Assembly: GCA_963663265.2 (NCBI GenBank)
Contig: CAXXXM010000002.1
Location: 310,001 to 374,000 of the forward strand
Direction: 5' to 3'
From: JAEXOD01 sp963663265
GTDB lineage: Bacteria > Bacteroidota > Ignavibacteria > Ignavibacteriales > Melioribacteraceae
Length of the DNA stretch: 64,000 nucleotides
In this document: positions 55,366-64,000 of the stretch, piece after piece
How the letters are laid out: every line of letters begins with the position of its first letter
Numbering within the stretch: position 1 is the stretch's first letter
Notes under the pieces: model-generated
The model's input: the letters and a program-made list of their open reading frames with translations, nothing else
Databases searched by the model: none
Told to the model about the DNA's origin: nothing
Program-made: the position numbers and the translations under genes

Positions 55366-56040
55366 TTATTCGTCGCCTGTCATTCCTGGCATTTCATAAC
55401 TTGGCATAGTCATTTTGCTGTAACCGGCTGGAATTTCAAACATACTGTCTGCTACACTTTGTTTTTCTATTTTTACTACTTCCACTTTCCCATTACCTGT
55501 TCCAATTTTATCCTTTATTATTATTTGTAATGGGAAAAAACCATCAACAAAATATTTGTTGCTTATTTGTGACTGCTCCATTGGATTTGCGGCAAACATA
55601 AAAAAACCTAATTCATCTGTTGCCCAAATTTCTAATATCGATTCTTCTTCTTTAAAAATATATAATTCGCATTCATATCCTAAAATAGTCTTTTTTTGTC
55701 CTGTGCGAGCAGCAGCAAATTCATTTTCATCTTCTTTATTTCCTAAAGGTTCATCTATCTCATTTGGAAATTCCATATACATATTTGCTTGGGGCATTAA
55801 CATAACCGAACGGTCTTTGTTAATTAGCATTACTGATGTTCCTTCCCCACCTTTTATCTCAACTCTAAACTTGTCTTTCTTAATATAATAATCCATATCA
55901 ATTTTGAGCAACTGTTCAGACTCTTCATCGGCAAACTCCGATATGAATTTAACATATCCTTCAAATGATTTCGGTTGCGAAATTATTTGACTAAAACAAA
56001 GTAAACTAAATAATACAAAATACAACAGCCCTTTTTTCAT
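55366..56040 (-). CDS. Secreted DUF4412-type protein, copy 1
   Basis: 224 residues. Signal peptide MKKGLLYFVLFSLLCFSQIISQ. The mature part has SFEGYVKFISEF, MDYYIKKDKFRVEIKGGEGTS, SVMLMPQANMYMEFP, KTILGYECELYIFKEEE and FEIPAGYSKMTMPSYEMPGM, the pattern of DUF4412 (lipoprotein-carrier-like beta half-barrel) proteins. Probably periplasmic; function unknown. Paralogous to the gene 69 bp upstream. Confidence 0.75.
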   Translation of the reverse strand: MKKGLLYFVLFSLLCFSQIISQPKSFEGYVKFISEFADEESEQLLKIDMDYYIKKDKFRVEIKGGEGTSVMLINKDRSVMLMPQANMYMEFPNEIDEPLGNKEDENEFAAARTGQKKTILGYECELYIFKEEESILEIWATDELGFFMFAANPMEQSQISNKYFVDGFFPLQIIIKDKIGTGNGKVEVVKIEKQSVADSMFEIPAGYSKMTMPSYEMPGMTGDE

Positions 56041-56109
56041 TATATCACCTTATTTAATTTTAATTATAAATGTAAGACAAAAATTTGTCTAATTCAATAA
56101 ATTAAAATA

Positions 56110-56736
56110 CTACTCACCCATTTTTGTATAATCGGCAGGCAGCAAAAACAAGCTATCTTCTAATTTTCGTTTCTCTATATTTTTTAAAACAAACGAACCT
56201 TTTTCTATGTTATTTTTATCCGAAAGTCTAACTTCCAAAGGGACAACTCCTTCAGGGAATTGAATTTTATCTATTTTTTGCTCTGACAAAAGTGGAATCA
56301 AAAATTTTGTTTTCCCAAAGCTACTGCACCATAACTCAAACACATCGTTTTGGTTGGAATATATATAAAGATTACAATCATACCCAAAAATTTTTTTTGT
56401 TTGTTTTGTTTTGCTATCCAATATTGTTTGAAATTGCTCCTGAATTTTTGTGCTATCATAATCCAGTGGTAACTTTGTATATATTTTATTAGAAGGAATC
56501 AGCATAAAAGCATTTTCATTTTCAAAAAGAAAAATCAGCTTACCGTTTGGTGCTTCAAATTCTATTCTAATTACATTTTTTTTAATATAAAAATCCATTT
56601 CCAAATTAATTGGCTTTTTAGAAATGTCATCTACCATATTAACTTGATACTTCAAAAACCCCTCAAATGATTCAGGTTCAGCCCAAGTTGTTACAAAAGA
56701 CAGATAAAACAATACAAGAATAATTAATTTCTTCAT
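56110..56736 (-). CDS. Secreted DUF4412-type protein, copy 2
   Basis: 208 residues. Signal peptide MKKLIILVLFYLSFVTTWA, then SFEGFLKYQVNM, MDFYIKKNVIRIEFEAPNGK, AFMLIPSNKIYTKLP, KKIFGYDCNLYIYSNQ and LFLLPADYTKMGE; each block aligns in order with the protein at 55366-56040. The pair looks like an old tandem duplication, now clearly diverged, and is probably co-transcribed. Confidence 0.75.
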   Translation of the reverse strand: MKKLIILVLFYLSFVTTWAEPESFEGFLKYQVNMVDDISKKPINLEMDFYIKKNVIRIEFEAPNGKLIFLFENENAFMLIPSNKIYTKLPLDYDSTKIQEQFQTILDSKTKQTKKIFGYDCNLYIYSNQNDVFELWCSSFGKTKFLIPLLSEQKIDKIQFPEGVVPLEVRLSDKNNIEKGSFVLKNIEKRKLEDSLFLLPADYTKMGE

Positions 56737-56971
56737 TAAATCTCCAATTTTATAATTAAATCTTTAATCAAAACCATTACAATTTTTAACACAACTATTA
56801 TTTACTAAAAAACAAAAATGAGAAAATTATGAATAAATAAAAAGTTTAAGAACAATAACAACAAAAATAAATGCAATAAATTTATTCACTTTTTGCTACA
56901 CTTATTAATAATATTGTTTAAGTTAGTGTTAATTGTCTATATGATTTATTTAAAATACCTTAAAAGTTTTG

Positions 56972-56979
56972 TATCTTTG
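56972..56979 (+). promoter_or_regulatory. -7 box of the epimerase/DHS-like operon
   Basis: TATCTTTG, an exact TAnnTTTG match 29 nt before the GTG start; no TTG at the expected -33 spacing. RBS TTGGAGA follows. Confidence 0.45.
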
Positions 56980-57007
56980 CTGTTTAAATTTATAATTTGG
57001 AGAAAAA

Positions 57008-58048
57008 GTGAAATTTTTAATAACAGGCGGAAGTGGATTTTTAGGAATAAACCTAATACGACATCTATTAACGTTTGGCCATGAAATTACTTCTCTTGAT
57101 TTAGTAGAGTTTGATTATCCTGATTGTAAAGATAATATAAACGGAGTTGTAGGCGATATACGCGATGAAAAGATGGTTGACAAGTTAATGAACGGAGTTG
57201 ATTATGTTGTTCATTGTGCTGCGGCTCTACCATTATATCCCCCAGATGATATTTACACAACAGATGTAGTAGGAACAAGAATACTTATTAATACTGCAAT
57301 TAAGCATAATGTTAAAAGATTCGTTCATATTTCTTCAACTGCTGTTTATGGCATTCCTGATCATCACCCGCTATATGAGACTGATAAATTGGATGGTGTT
57401 GGTCCTTACGGAAAAGCAAAAATACTTGCCGAAGAAGAATGCTTGAAGGGACGCGAAAAAGGTTTATGTACAACTATTATTCGCCCAAAATCATTTGTTG
57501 GTCCTGAAAGACTTGGTGTATTTGCTCTGTTTTATGACTGGGCAAAAGATGGTTGTAGTTTTCCAATGATAGGAAGCGGCTTTAATAAATATCAACTTTT
57601 AGACGTTGAAGACTTATGTGTTGTAATTAACAATTGCTTTTTATTAGATGAAAAAGCTGTTGACGATGTTTTTAATATAGGTGCAAAAGAATACACAACA
57701 ATGCGAGAAGATTACCAAGCCGTACTTGATGAAGCGGGATTTGGTAAAAAGATAGTAGGGCTTCCCGAGATGCCAATAATTTGGACTTTAAGAATACTCG
57801 AAGCATTAAAACTTTCCCCTCTTTATAAATGGGTGTACGAAACAGCTTCCAAAGATTCATTTGTATCTATTGAAAAAGCCGAAAATTTGTTAAACTACAA
57901 ACCCAAATATTCAAACAAAGATGCTCTTATACGAAACTATAAGTGGTATTTAGCAAATCTCGAGACTTTTAAAGATGCCTCAGGAATTTCACATAGAGTT
58001 CCTTGGAAACAAGGTATATTAAAAGTTGCTAAAATGTTTTTTAAGTAA
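57008..58048 (+). CDS. NAD-dependent epimerase/dehydratase (extended SDR)
   Basis: 346 residues from a GTG start with GGAG 6 nt upstream. Rossmann motif G7-x2-G10-x2-G13 (ITGGSGFLG); D50-I-R after VVGD; the active site has S110/T111 and Y134-x3-K138 (GPYGKAK). Extended SDRs of this type convert NDP-sugars or reduce related substrates. C-terminal helices (about 270-346) end in a basic KQGILKVAKMFFK, which may associate with the membrane. It is followed by the DHS-like gene after 28 bp and probably forms an operon with it; a shared pathway is not known. Confidence 0.88.
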   Translation: MKFLITGGSGFLGINLIRHLLTFGHEITSLDLVEFDYPDCKDNINGVVGDIRDEKMVDKLMNGVDYVVHCAAALPLYPPDDIYTTDVVGTRILINTAIKHNVKRFVHISSTAVYGIPDHHPLYETDKLDGVGPYGKAKILAEEECLKGREKGLCTTIIRPKSFVGPERLGVFALFYDWAKDGCSFPMIGSGFNKYQLLDVEDLCVVINNCFLLDEKAVDDVFNIGAKEYTTMREDYQAVLDEAGFGKKIVGLPEMPIIWTLRILEALKLSPLYKWVYETASKDSFVSIEKAENLLNYKPKYSNKDALIRNYKWYLANLETFKDASGISHRVPWKQGILKVAKMFFK

Positions 58049-58076
58049 AATATAAATAAAATAAACGGAGAAAAAA

Positions 58077-59099
58077 ATGGCTGAGAAAAAAGATTATCTC
58101 AAAACCACAATTAAACACTTTGATATCAAAGAACACAATGTTGTTCCAATTGTAGAAGCTATGGAAAGAATGGCTTTTTCATCACGCGACCTAAATCGTG
58201 CTTCTCAAATTTATGATATGATGTTAAAAGATAAAGATACATCTGTTATCTTAACTCTTGCAGGAAGTATCTTTAGTGCCGGCTTAAAAAAAATTGTATA
58301 TGATATGGTAATGAACAACATGGTTGATGCAATTGTATCTACAGGTGCATTAATGGTTGATCAAGATTTCTTTGAAGCACTCGGATTTAAACACTACTTA
58401 GGTACTCCATTCAGCGATGATAATGAATTACGTGATTTACACATCGATAGAATTTATGATACATATATTGATGAAGATGAATTAAGAATTTGCGACGAAA
58501 CAACACAAAAGATTTTTGATTCAATGGAACCAAAAGCTTATTCATCACGCGAATACTTAAAAGAATTCGGTAAATATTTAGATGAAAACGGCGGTCCAAA
58601 AGTTGAAGATTCAATAATTTACGCTTGCTATAAAAAGAATGTTCCCATCTTTGTTCCAGCTTTTTCAGATTGTTCTGCCGGTTTTGGTTTTATTGTTCAC
58701 CAAACAAACAATCCTGAAAAACATTGTTCAGTTGATTCAGCAAAAGACTTCTTAGAATTAACAAAAATTAAATTAGCCGCAAAAGAAACAGGTATATTTA
58801 TGGTAGGTGGCGGTGTTCCTAAAAACTTTACTCAGGACATAGTTGTTGCTGCTGATATTTTAACTGAAGATGCTCCAATGCACAAATATGCTGTTCAAAT
58901 AACAGTAGCTGACGTTCGTGACGGTGCTTTATCTTCTTCTACTTTAAAAGAAGCAAGCAGCTGGGGAAAAGTAGAAACCACATTTGAACAAATGGTTTAT
59001 GCTGAAGCAACTTTAGCTTTACCTTTAATTGCCGGTTATGCTTACCATAAAGGTTCTTGGAAAGATAGAGAAGCAAAAGAATACGCAAAACTATTTTAA
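58077..59099 (+). CDS. Deoxyhypusine-synthase-like protein
   Basis: 340 residues. NAD- and spermidine-site sections of the DHS fold are visible: LTLAGSIFSAGLKKIV (59-74), AIVSTGALMVDQDFFE (85-100), FVPAFSDCSAGFGF, MVGGGVPKNFTQ (242-253) and DGALSSSTLKEASSWGK with the catalytic-type Lys298. Bacteria lack eIF5A, and bacterial members are thought to make homospermidine-like or related polyamines from putrescine, spermidine or agmatine; the true substrate here is open. Strong RBS CGGAGA. Confidence 0.9.
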   Translation: MAEKKDYLKTTIKHFDIKEHNVVPIVEAMERMAFSSRDLNRASQIYDMMLKDKDTSVILTLAGSIFSAGLKKIVYDMVMNNMVDAIVSTGALMVDQDFFEALGFKHYLGTPFSDDNELRDLHIDRIYDTYIDEDELRICDETTQKIFDSMEPKAYSSREYLKEFGKYLDENGGPKVEDSIIYACYKKNVPIFVPAFSDCSAGFGFIVHQTNNPEKHCSVDSAKDFLELTKIKLAAKETGIFMVGGGVPKNFTQDIVVAADILTEDAPMHKYAVQITVADVRDGALSSSTLKEASSWGKVETTFEQMVYAEATLALPLIAGYAYHKGSWKDREAKEYAKLF

Positions 59100-59146
59100 A
59101 ATTTTGAATTCTTAATTCTTAATTCTTAATTTTTAATTATTGATAA

Positions 59147-59176
59147 AAAGTTGAGCAGAATACGCTCAACTTTTTT
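59147..59176. terminator. Terminator between convergent genes
   Basis: Stem AAAGTTGAGC/GCTCAACTTT with a 6-nt loop and T7 run on the plus strand; A residues on the other side allow minus-strand use too. Preceded by CTTAATTCTTAATTCTTAAT repeats. Confidence 0.85.
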
Positions 59177-59193
59177 TATATGTTCATTAGTTA

Positions 59194-61011
59194 CTATTTC
59201 AACAGAACCATTTTTTTTATATCGGTAAAGACTGGCATGTTTCCTTTTCCAATAACTTCTAATCTATACAAATAAATACCACTCGCAAATAAACTCATGT
59301 CCAAAGAGGTTTGATTATACCCCTTATCCTTTTCACCTGCAATTACTGTTTTAATTAATTTACCTGTAATATCATACAATTTTATTTTTACATCGCCCGG
59401 GTCTCTTAAGTTATAACCAATCGTTGTAGTTGGGTTAAATGGATTTGGAAAATTTTGGTATAATTCAAAATTGTAGTTTAGAGATATATCTACATTATCT
59501 AAACCTGTGATTGAAACACCTAAAGCATCGCTTGGGATACTTTCATTCCCCATGCTGTCAACTGCTGTAATTCTATAAAATTTTTGTTTACTTAAAGAAG
59601 AGACTGGAAAGGTAAGAGTGTTGATGGTTGATTCAGAAAATAAGTTTAAATTATTTACTGCAAAATCAGGACGATTTCCTCTATAAATTTTAAATTTGTC
59701 AAAGTCGCTTGCTTCACAACTATCCCAATTCAACTTTACACTATTAATTGAACTTAAATATTCAGATATTATAGTCGTGATCCTTTTGGGAGGCAAATCA
59801 TTATAATTATAACTTATTCCTAATGGTCCTCCGAACATTCCCATATCACTCCTAGTGCCATCTACATCTAAAACCGATGGTTCACCACTATCTATTGCTG
59901 GAGAATATTTCTGCAATAAGAAGTTGTTTATATTTTGTAAAGCTGCAACCGTGTCATTTACAAACATCGGGTCTCGTAAAACGTCGTGTGATCCAGCGTA
60001 TACATGCAGATAAGGGGAATTGGATATTTTATAATATAAATTATAATCAACTTTAACTATGTAATTAGTTGAAGAATGAATACCCCATTTCCCGTCCACA
60101 ACGATATTGTTTTTGAAATGCCGTTCCTTTTTCCAGTTCCCTAAAGATGCAGCATAATAAACATTTTTATAAAAGGTATTATTACAAATTGTTGTAGTAT
60201 CTTTTATTCCATCAGAGTGTGATTCTAATAAAATTGGGATCCAGAACTTTGAAAAAAAATTATTTCTAATATCAATTTTATCGTCAGAAAGAAACTCAAT
60301 TCCTAATTGTTCAGAGCCCTCAAATTCTTTTATAAAAACAGAATTATATACATACAAATTGCTAATACCGTTTTGTTCAGTTGCAGCACAAATTAGAGGG
60401 CGTGTAGTACTTACATATGGGACAAAGAAATTACAATTATCAATTATTAACTCATTATCTTCATATCTCTTTAAAAAAACGGCTGAATTAACATAATGAA
60501 AGCTTGTATTAAAAATTGAACAATTTCCCGAAACATCAAGTGCACAAAAAATGGAATCAAAAATACAGTCTGAAACATTGGTTGTCCCATGTTTTACTTG
60601 AATGCCAATCTTTCCTGTAGTAAAACCTCCATTATACTTAAAAGTTAAATTTTTCAACAAGAGGTTAGAATTATTAAACCACCAAAGTGTATTAGCATCA
60701 TAAACACCATTCATTCCGGAAACATCAATAAGGCTTGCTTCAGCTGACAGCCCGATAATTGCTATATTTTTATTTTCAAATGCAACAGTTTCTTTATAGA
60801 TACCTCTATCAAGGTAGATTGTATCTCCTGAACTGCAATAATTCATGCATGTCTGAATATCATTACAACCTGTTTCCCAAGTAGTATAAGGAGGTATAGC
60901 AGATCCCTTATGACTTACAAATCTGGTTTCAGAAAATAATAATCCATGAACAACTAATTGAATTAAAAACACTCTTAATAAAATCAAACTGAATTTTTCA
61001 ATTTTGCCCAA
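59194..61011 (-). CDS. Secreted right-handed beta-helix protein with T9SS tail
   Basis: 605 residues. Signal peptide to about 28. A parallel beta-helix (about 45-400) starts YTTWETGCNDIQTCMNYCSS, then GDTIYLDRGIYKETVAFENK, and continues with repeated NCxF/NNxF turns (DCIFDSIF, NCSIFNTSF, NCNFFVPY, NNFFSKFW, NNTFYKNV), as in DUF1565/pectate-lyase-fold proteins. A fibronectin-like domain follows (VKLNWDSCEASDFDKFKIYR to YRITAVDSMGNES), then LYQNFPNPFNPTTTIGYNL, a T9SS tail in which Tyr of the usual NYPNPFNP is Phe. Such folds bind or cleave polysaccharides; no lyase triad could be assigned. Confidence 0.85.
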   Translation of the reverse strand: MGKIEKFSLILLRVFLIQLVVHGLLFSETRFVSHKGSAIPPYTTWETGCNDIQTCMNYCSSGDTIYLDRGIYKETVAFENKNIAIIGLSAEASLIDVSGMNGVYDANTLWWFNNSNLLLKNLTFKYNGGFTTGKIGIQVKHGTTNVSDCIFDSIFCALDVSGNCSIFNTSFHYVNSAVFLKRYEDNELIIDNCNFFVPYVSTTRPLICAATEQNGISNLYVYNSVFIKEFEGSEQLGIEFLSDDKIDIRNNFFSKFWIPILLESHSDGIKDTTTICNNTFYKNVYYAASLGNWKKERHFKNNIVVDGKWGIHSSTNYIVKVDYNLYYKISNSPYLHVYAGSHDVLRDPMFVNDTVAALQNINNFLLQKYSPAIDSGEPSVLDVDGTRSDMGMFGGPLGISYNYNDLPPKRITTIISEYLSSINSVKLNWDSCEASDFDKFKIYRGNRPDFAVNNLNLFSESTINTLTFPVSSLSKQKFYRITAVDSMGNESIPSDALGVSITGLDNVDISLNYNFELYQNFPNPFNPTTTIGYNLRDPGDVKIKLYDITGKLIKTVIAGEKDKGYNQTSLDMSLFASGIYLYRLEVIGKGNMPVFTDIKKMVLLK

Positions 61012-62399
61012 AGTAAATCTCCTCCGATTGTTGATTATTTAAGTTTTTCAAATTTAACTATTTTATTTTTCCTTTGCAAAAAACAAATTCATATTTTATT
61101 ATTGCTGACAACAAGGTTTTATATGATTAAAAATTGAATCTTTGTTGTTAACAATTACTGAACGAAACTCTAATATTTTAGAATTACTAACGGTTCAAGA
61201 TCAAATGATTCTGCCAAAAGTAAAAACTGGATTAATATTCATTAAACAACAAAAAAGCCTTTCTATCGAAAATTCACTTATTGCAAAAAATAGCGTTGGG
61301 GATAATTATTTTCGCATCAATAAATTGTAACTATTTTGTTTCTTTTATTAATTTATTCCTTAATGCGAATTCTCTGGATCCGTGGTGGTATGAGTTCTTC
61401 TTTTCCCAGACGTTAAAACCACGTCTGAGTTAACGACTTTTGACTTCCCTTTAGTCAATTATCAAGCAAAATATTCTTTTTAATAATTCAAACATTAGTA
61501 CAATTTTCATTTTGATTGCAGAGCAATCACATGTCCTTAACCAATAGACTCGCTCATTCCACAAACAACTCCAGTGAAGTTGAATCTCTGTAAACACACT
61601 AACAAATAAAACCAGAGCTGCGAAGCTGCTCCATATATCATTTTTGTCCCTTTCCAAGTTCGATTCTGCTGGGTTTGCGTGTGGGGTATTCACCTATCCC
61701 GACGTAAAAGACACGTCGGGTTACAGGCAGCATTTCTCCTCCGAAAAAATTATTTAAATCAGAAACTTGGGGACTAATTGTCAGAACGGTGATTCATGAG
61801 ATTTAATTGATTTATGTGATTGTAGATTAAACGAAATAGGAAAAGCAGAAAATGCATTATTAGATATATAAGACCCAGCGGGTCGAAATGTCAATAGCAA
61901 ATCGAAAAAAAACAAATATTAGCCCCAGAGTGGGCGACATGTTCTTTTTGTTTTAAAAATATTTATTTTTTATACATTCCCCGTTTTTTCAACAACAATG
62001 TTTCTCGTCATTTTTTGTGTCGCACCTAACGGAGCTTTTTGTTTTTTTGGCTTTCATTTTACTATTGAGGTTTCAACCCTAATGGGTCTGATTAGATGAA
62101 GATATGAGCGATTTTGTTTTTATTAACATTTATCTATTTCTAAAAATAAAATATATCATAAATGTTGGACTATTTATATAAATCTGGAAGCTATTAGCTG
62201 TTTACTGTTACCTGATTTTAGTCAATTGTCACTCGTTTCGAAGGTGTTGCAAAATTCAAAAATCATGTTAATGGGGGTCACGGTTCAGACCATGACACCC
62301 GAGTTCGGGGATTTACGCGTTTTGCAACAACTACGACCAGTACCGCCCAGATAAACATTCCTTAACTAAGATGCTCCCTACTCTTTTTAGGCAAAAAAA
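61012..62399. other. 1.4-kb non-coding stretch rich in short palindromes
   Basis: No convincing gene on either strand. Small inverted repeats: AGACGT/ACGTCT (61408-61426), CCCGACGT/ACGTCGGG (61698-61720), GATTGCAGAGCAATC, GACCCAGCGGGTC followed by GAAATGTCAATAG (near 61870), GCCCCAGAGTGGGC followed by GACATG (near 61922), GCACCTAACGGAGC (near 62024), AACCCTAATGGGT (near 62076). Two modules share the form of an NCCC/GGGN hairpin plus a G(A)AAATGT or GACATGT flank. The region downstream of 62220 also contains a nested palindrome (separate entry). Confidence 0.65.
62246..62328. repeat. Nested inverted repeat
   Basis: Outer arms GTTGCAAAA (62246-62254) and TTTTGCAAC (62320-62328), perfect 9 bp. 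Inside, GTCACGGT-TCAG-ACCATGAC (62277-62296) forms a hairpin with seven of eight pairs. Locally more GC-rich than its surroundings. Could be a structured RNA, an element remnant or a cruciform; no open frame. Confidence 0.55.
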
Positions 62400-62423
62400 A
62401 AGGCTGCTAAAATTAGCAGCCTT
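62400..62423 (-). terminator. Terminator of the outer-membrane barrel gene
   Basis: Stem AAGGCTGCTAA/TTAGCAGCCTT; on the minus strand followed by a T9 run. 26 bp after the stop at 62449. Confidence 0.88.
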
Positions 62424-62448
62424 AAAAGGATGAGCTTTAAATTTTATA

Positions 62449-63888
62449 TTAAATTCTCCATCTTGTACCGAATGCCATAGAAATTTTTGTAGCATCATTA
62501 GCTTGCATTAAGCTGCCAAAGTTATATGCTGCAAAACTGAATTCAAATGAATTCCAATCTACACCTGTACCAAATGACCATGAAACTGATTTATCAACAC
62601 CACCGGCTGAAAAACCTGTTCTTATAGGGAAAATTTTCCAAGGTCTCCATTCAAAACCAAGTGCAAATCTTGGTTTAGTACTGTTACGTGCAACATCATT
62701 AAAGCCTTGATGATAATCAAAAGCAATTAACAAAGTACCAGGGAAGTTTTTGATATATGGAGCTTTATCCAATTGGTAAGTTGCACCAATGTGTAAAGCG
62801 GTAGGCAGACTTGTTGAATATTCACCTACATATCTACCTTCACCGGTAAACACTTCAGCAAGAGAATCTCTTGTGCTTTGATCAGTAATATCATCAATAA
62901 CTAAAGCATTGTTTGAAGTAAACTCGGCAACTTTTTTATCCCAAGTTACACTCCCAATACCAGTTATTGATAAACCGAAAGACCAAACATCATCTAACTG
63001 AGCTGCAAATCCTAAATCAATACCAAAACCACCACCGGCTGGTTTAGGAAAAAAGCCCATATTATCTTCAACATCAGTTGAATCAAAGTCATAATTAACA
63101 CCAAAATCTTCAGAAAATGCAGTATAAGCAAGCACATTTCCGGATGCAGTAAGCACACCATCAGAACCTGTAGAAATATAAGATTCGGTTCTTTCAGTAC
63201 GAGCCATAGCATAACCGGTAATAAAGTTAAATGTAATACCGGCTGAAATTTTCTTAAAGATATTTTGTTTTAATTCTGGAATTTCACGTGCATAGGAAAG
63301 GCTATATGTACGTAAATACTGCATGTTTAATTCCATATCGCCAAAATTATAAACCGAACCTTCGGGATTACCTTCTAAAGCGATATCCGAAATTTGTGCT
63401 GGCAAATGAGCATACAATCCAAAGTTATCAGACATTTTAAAACCAACAGTACCAATTTTTGGGTTTAGATTAACAACAACATTCAAATAATCAATACTAA
63501 AATCTGATTGAATTGTACCGCCATCAGCAAATAATTTTTTAAGTCTATCTTTATCAGCTTGTGTTAAATAACGACCAACTGTTTCGCCATTTTCTTCAAC
63601 ACCACCAAAAAAGTAGTTGTAATCGCTAATAGAAATGAAATCTGTTCCACCTAAAAATGTTACGTTAGGAACAGGAAGAACAGTTGCAAATTCAACTTTA
63701 TTTTCCGGAGAAAAAACTAAATTTGCAGGGTTTTTACCAACTGCATAAATACCACGTGCATGGGCAGTATATGTATTACCCATACCTGCTGATACAGGTC
63801 CTAAAATACCAACCGAACCACCTTGTGCAAATATTGTAGAGCTAATAAACAATGCAAATATCACTAAAATTTTATTAAAATTTTTCAT
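62449..63888 (-). CDS. Outer-membrane beta-barrel protein (DUF5723/FadL-like)
   Basis: 479 residues. Signal peptide MKNFNKILVIFALFISSTIFAQ. Mature start GGSVGILGPVSAGMGNTYTAHARGIYAVGKNPANLVF is the SAGMGNA-KNPA type opening seen in FadL/PorV-related and DUF5723 barrels of Bacteroidota. Many amphipathic strands follow, ending SMAFGTRWRI. It may carry small hydrophobic substrates or serve the T9SS, in which PorV is a FadL-like barrel; the long 13-strand-like body with no T9SS operon neighbours does not decide. RBS GGAGGAA. Confidence 0.78.
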   Translation of the reverse strand: MKNFNKILVIFALFISSTIFAQGGSVGILGPVSAGMGNTYTAHARGIYAVGKNPANLVFSPENKVEFATVLPVPNVTFLGGTDFISISDYNYFFGGVEENGETVGRYLTQADKDRLKKLFADGGTIQSDFSIDYLNVVVNLNPKIGTVGFKMSDNFGLYAHLPAQISDIALEGNPEGSVYNFGDMELNMQYLRTYSLSYAREIPELKQNIFKKISAGITFNFITGYAMARTERTESYISTGSDGVLTASGNVLAYTAFSEDFGVNYDFDSTDVEDNMGFFPKPAGGGFGIDLGFAAQLDDVWSFGLSITGIGSVTWDKKVAEFTSNNALVIDDITDQSTRDSLAEVFTGEGRYVGEYSTSLPTALHIGATYQLDKAPYIKNFPGTLLIAFDYHQGFNDVARNSTKPRFALGFEWRPWKIFPIRTGFSAGGVDKSVSWSFGTGVDWNSFEFSFAAYNFGSLMQANDATKISMAFGTRWRI

Positions 63889-63902
63889 ACGTTATTCCTC
63901 CC

Positions 63903-64000
63903 TTAATCCTTTTCTGTATCAACTTTGTAATTAACGGAACCATGGAGTTTGTACTTAATAAAATCTTTAGCTCTTATTTTTACAAAATTATCACCCCATG
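63903..64000 (-). CDS. C-terminal end of a gene running off the right edge
   Basis: A minus-strand frame without a stop over the last 98 bp encodes WGDNFVKIRAKDFIKYKL, then HGSVNYKVDTEKD and TAA at 63903-63905. It ends 15 bp before the barrel gene start, and the RBS GGAGG of that gene lies in the gap, so they are probably co-transcribed. The end of an LEA-type-2-like domain is a weak possibility; too short to be sure. Confidence 0.5.
   Translation of the reverse strand, partial: WGDNFVKIRAKDFIKYKLHGSVNYKVDTEKD

Noticed and set aside
61142..61330. 62-codon plus-strand open frame
   Set aside because: No ribosome binding site, no recognisable domain, and it lies in AT-rich sequence surrounded by palindromes; probably chance.
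61451..61693. 80-codon minus-strand open frame
   Set aside because: Covers several small palindromes, has a non-protein-like composition and no ribosome binding site.

Overview
The window is a strongly AT-rich bacterial chromosome segment, best explained as a member of the Ignavibacteria (Bacteroidota/Chlorobiota group). Ten predicted secreted proteins end in a C-terminal type IX secretion (T9SS) sorting domain that opens with a NYPNPFNP-type motif, which is characteristic of that class. The clearest promoters have a TTG-(20 nt)-TAnnTTTG layout typical of Bacteroidota sigma-A. Housekeeping genes (rplM-rpsI-rpsB-tsf-pyrH-frr, lptF/lptG, tmRNA, trmO) show this is chromosome, not plasmid or phage. 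The placement is inference from these features; no phylogeny could be run.

Layout. 0-12 kb: a TetR regulator with two palindromic operators and the start of an aldo/keto reductase; a large fibronectin-type secreted protein; trmO; an outer-membrane protein plus chemoreceptor pair; and an outer-membrane protein/lipoprotein cassette duplicated in tandem, whose second outer-membrane gene survives only as a fragment cut off at an IS-like end. 11.8-13.6 kb: an oxidative-stress operon (PerR/Fur-like regulator with its own operator, bacterioferritin, peroxiredoxin). 13.6-19 kb: a minus-strand cluster of GH5 glycosidase, HlyD-like adaptor, VTC-domain polyphosphate-polymerase-like protein, DUF4956 membrane protein and SdiA-regulated-type lipoprotein. 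19-21 kb: BtpA-family protein, a 344-bp MITE with long perfect terminal repeats, and a pRiA4b ORF-3-like protein. 21.3-31 kb: five tandem paralogous T9SS cargo proteins with mosaic identity. 31-32.3 kb: a Fic toxin with a tiny upstream VbhA-type antitoxin, next to tmRNA. 32.4-39.1 kb: cobalamin adenosyltransferase, YgfZ-like protein, lipoprotein, M20 dipeptidase, lptF/lptG. 39.1-46.4 kb: two units, each made of a repeat array, a palindrome module and a large adhesin gene. 46.5-55.2 kb: AlkD-like protein, lipoproteins, malic enzyme, and the ribosomal/translation cluster. 55.3-64 kb: two DUF4412 paralogs, an epimerase and deoxyhypusine-synthase-like pair, a beta-helix T9SS protein, a 1.4-kb non-coding stretch rich in small palindromes, and an outer-membrane barrel.

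No complete new defence or mobile system is visible. The most unusual material is repeat-driven: local tandem duplication and gene conversion of surface-protein genes, a 196/186-bp alternating tandem array carrying what looks like a gene tail, a MITE, and palindrome modules of varied sequence. The VTC/DUF4956/HlyD/SdiA operon is the best candidate for an incompletely described envelope or polymer system.
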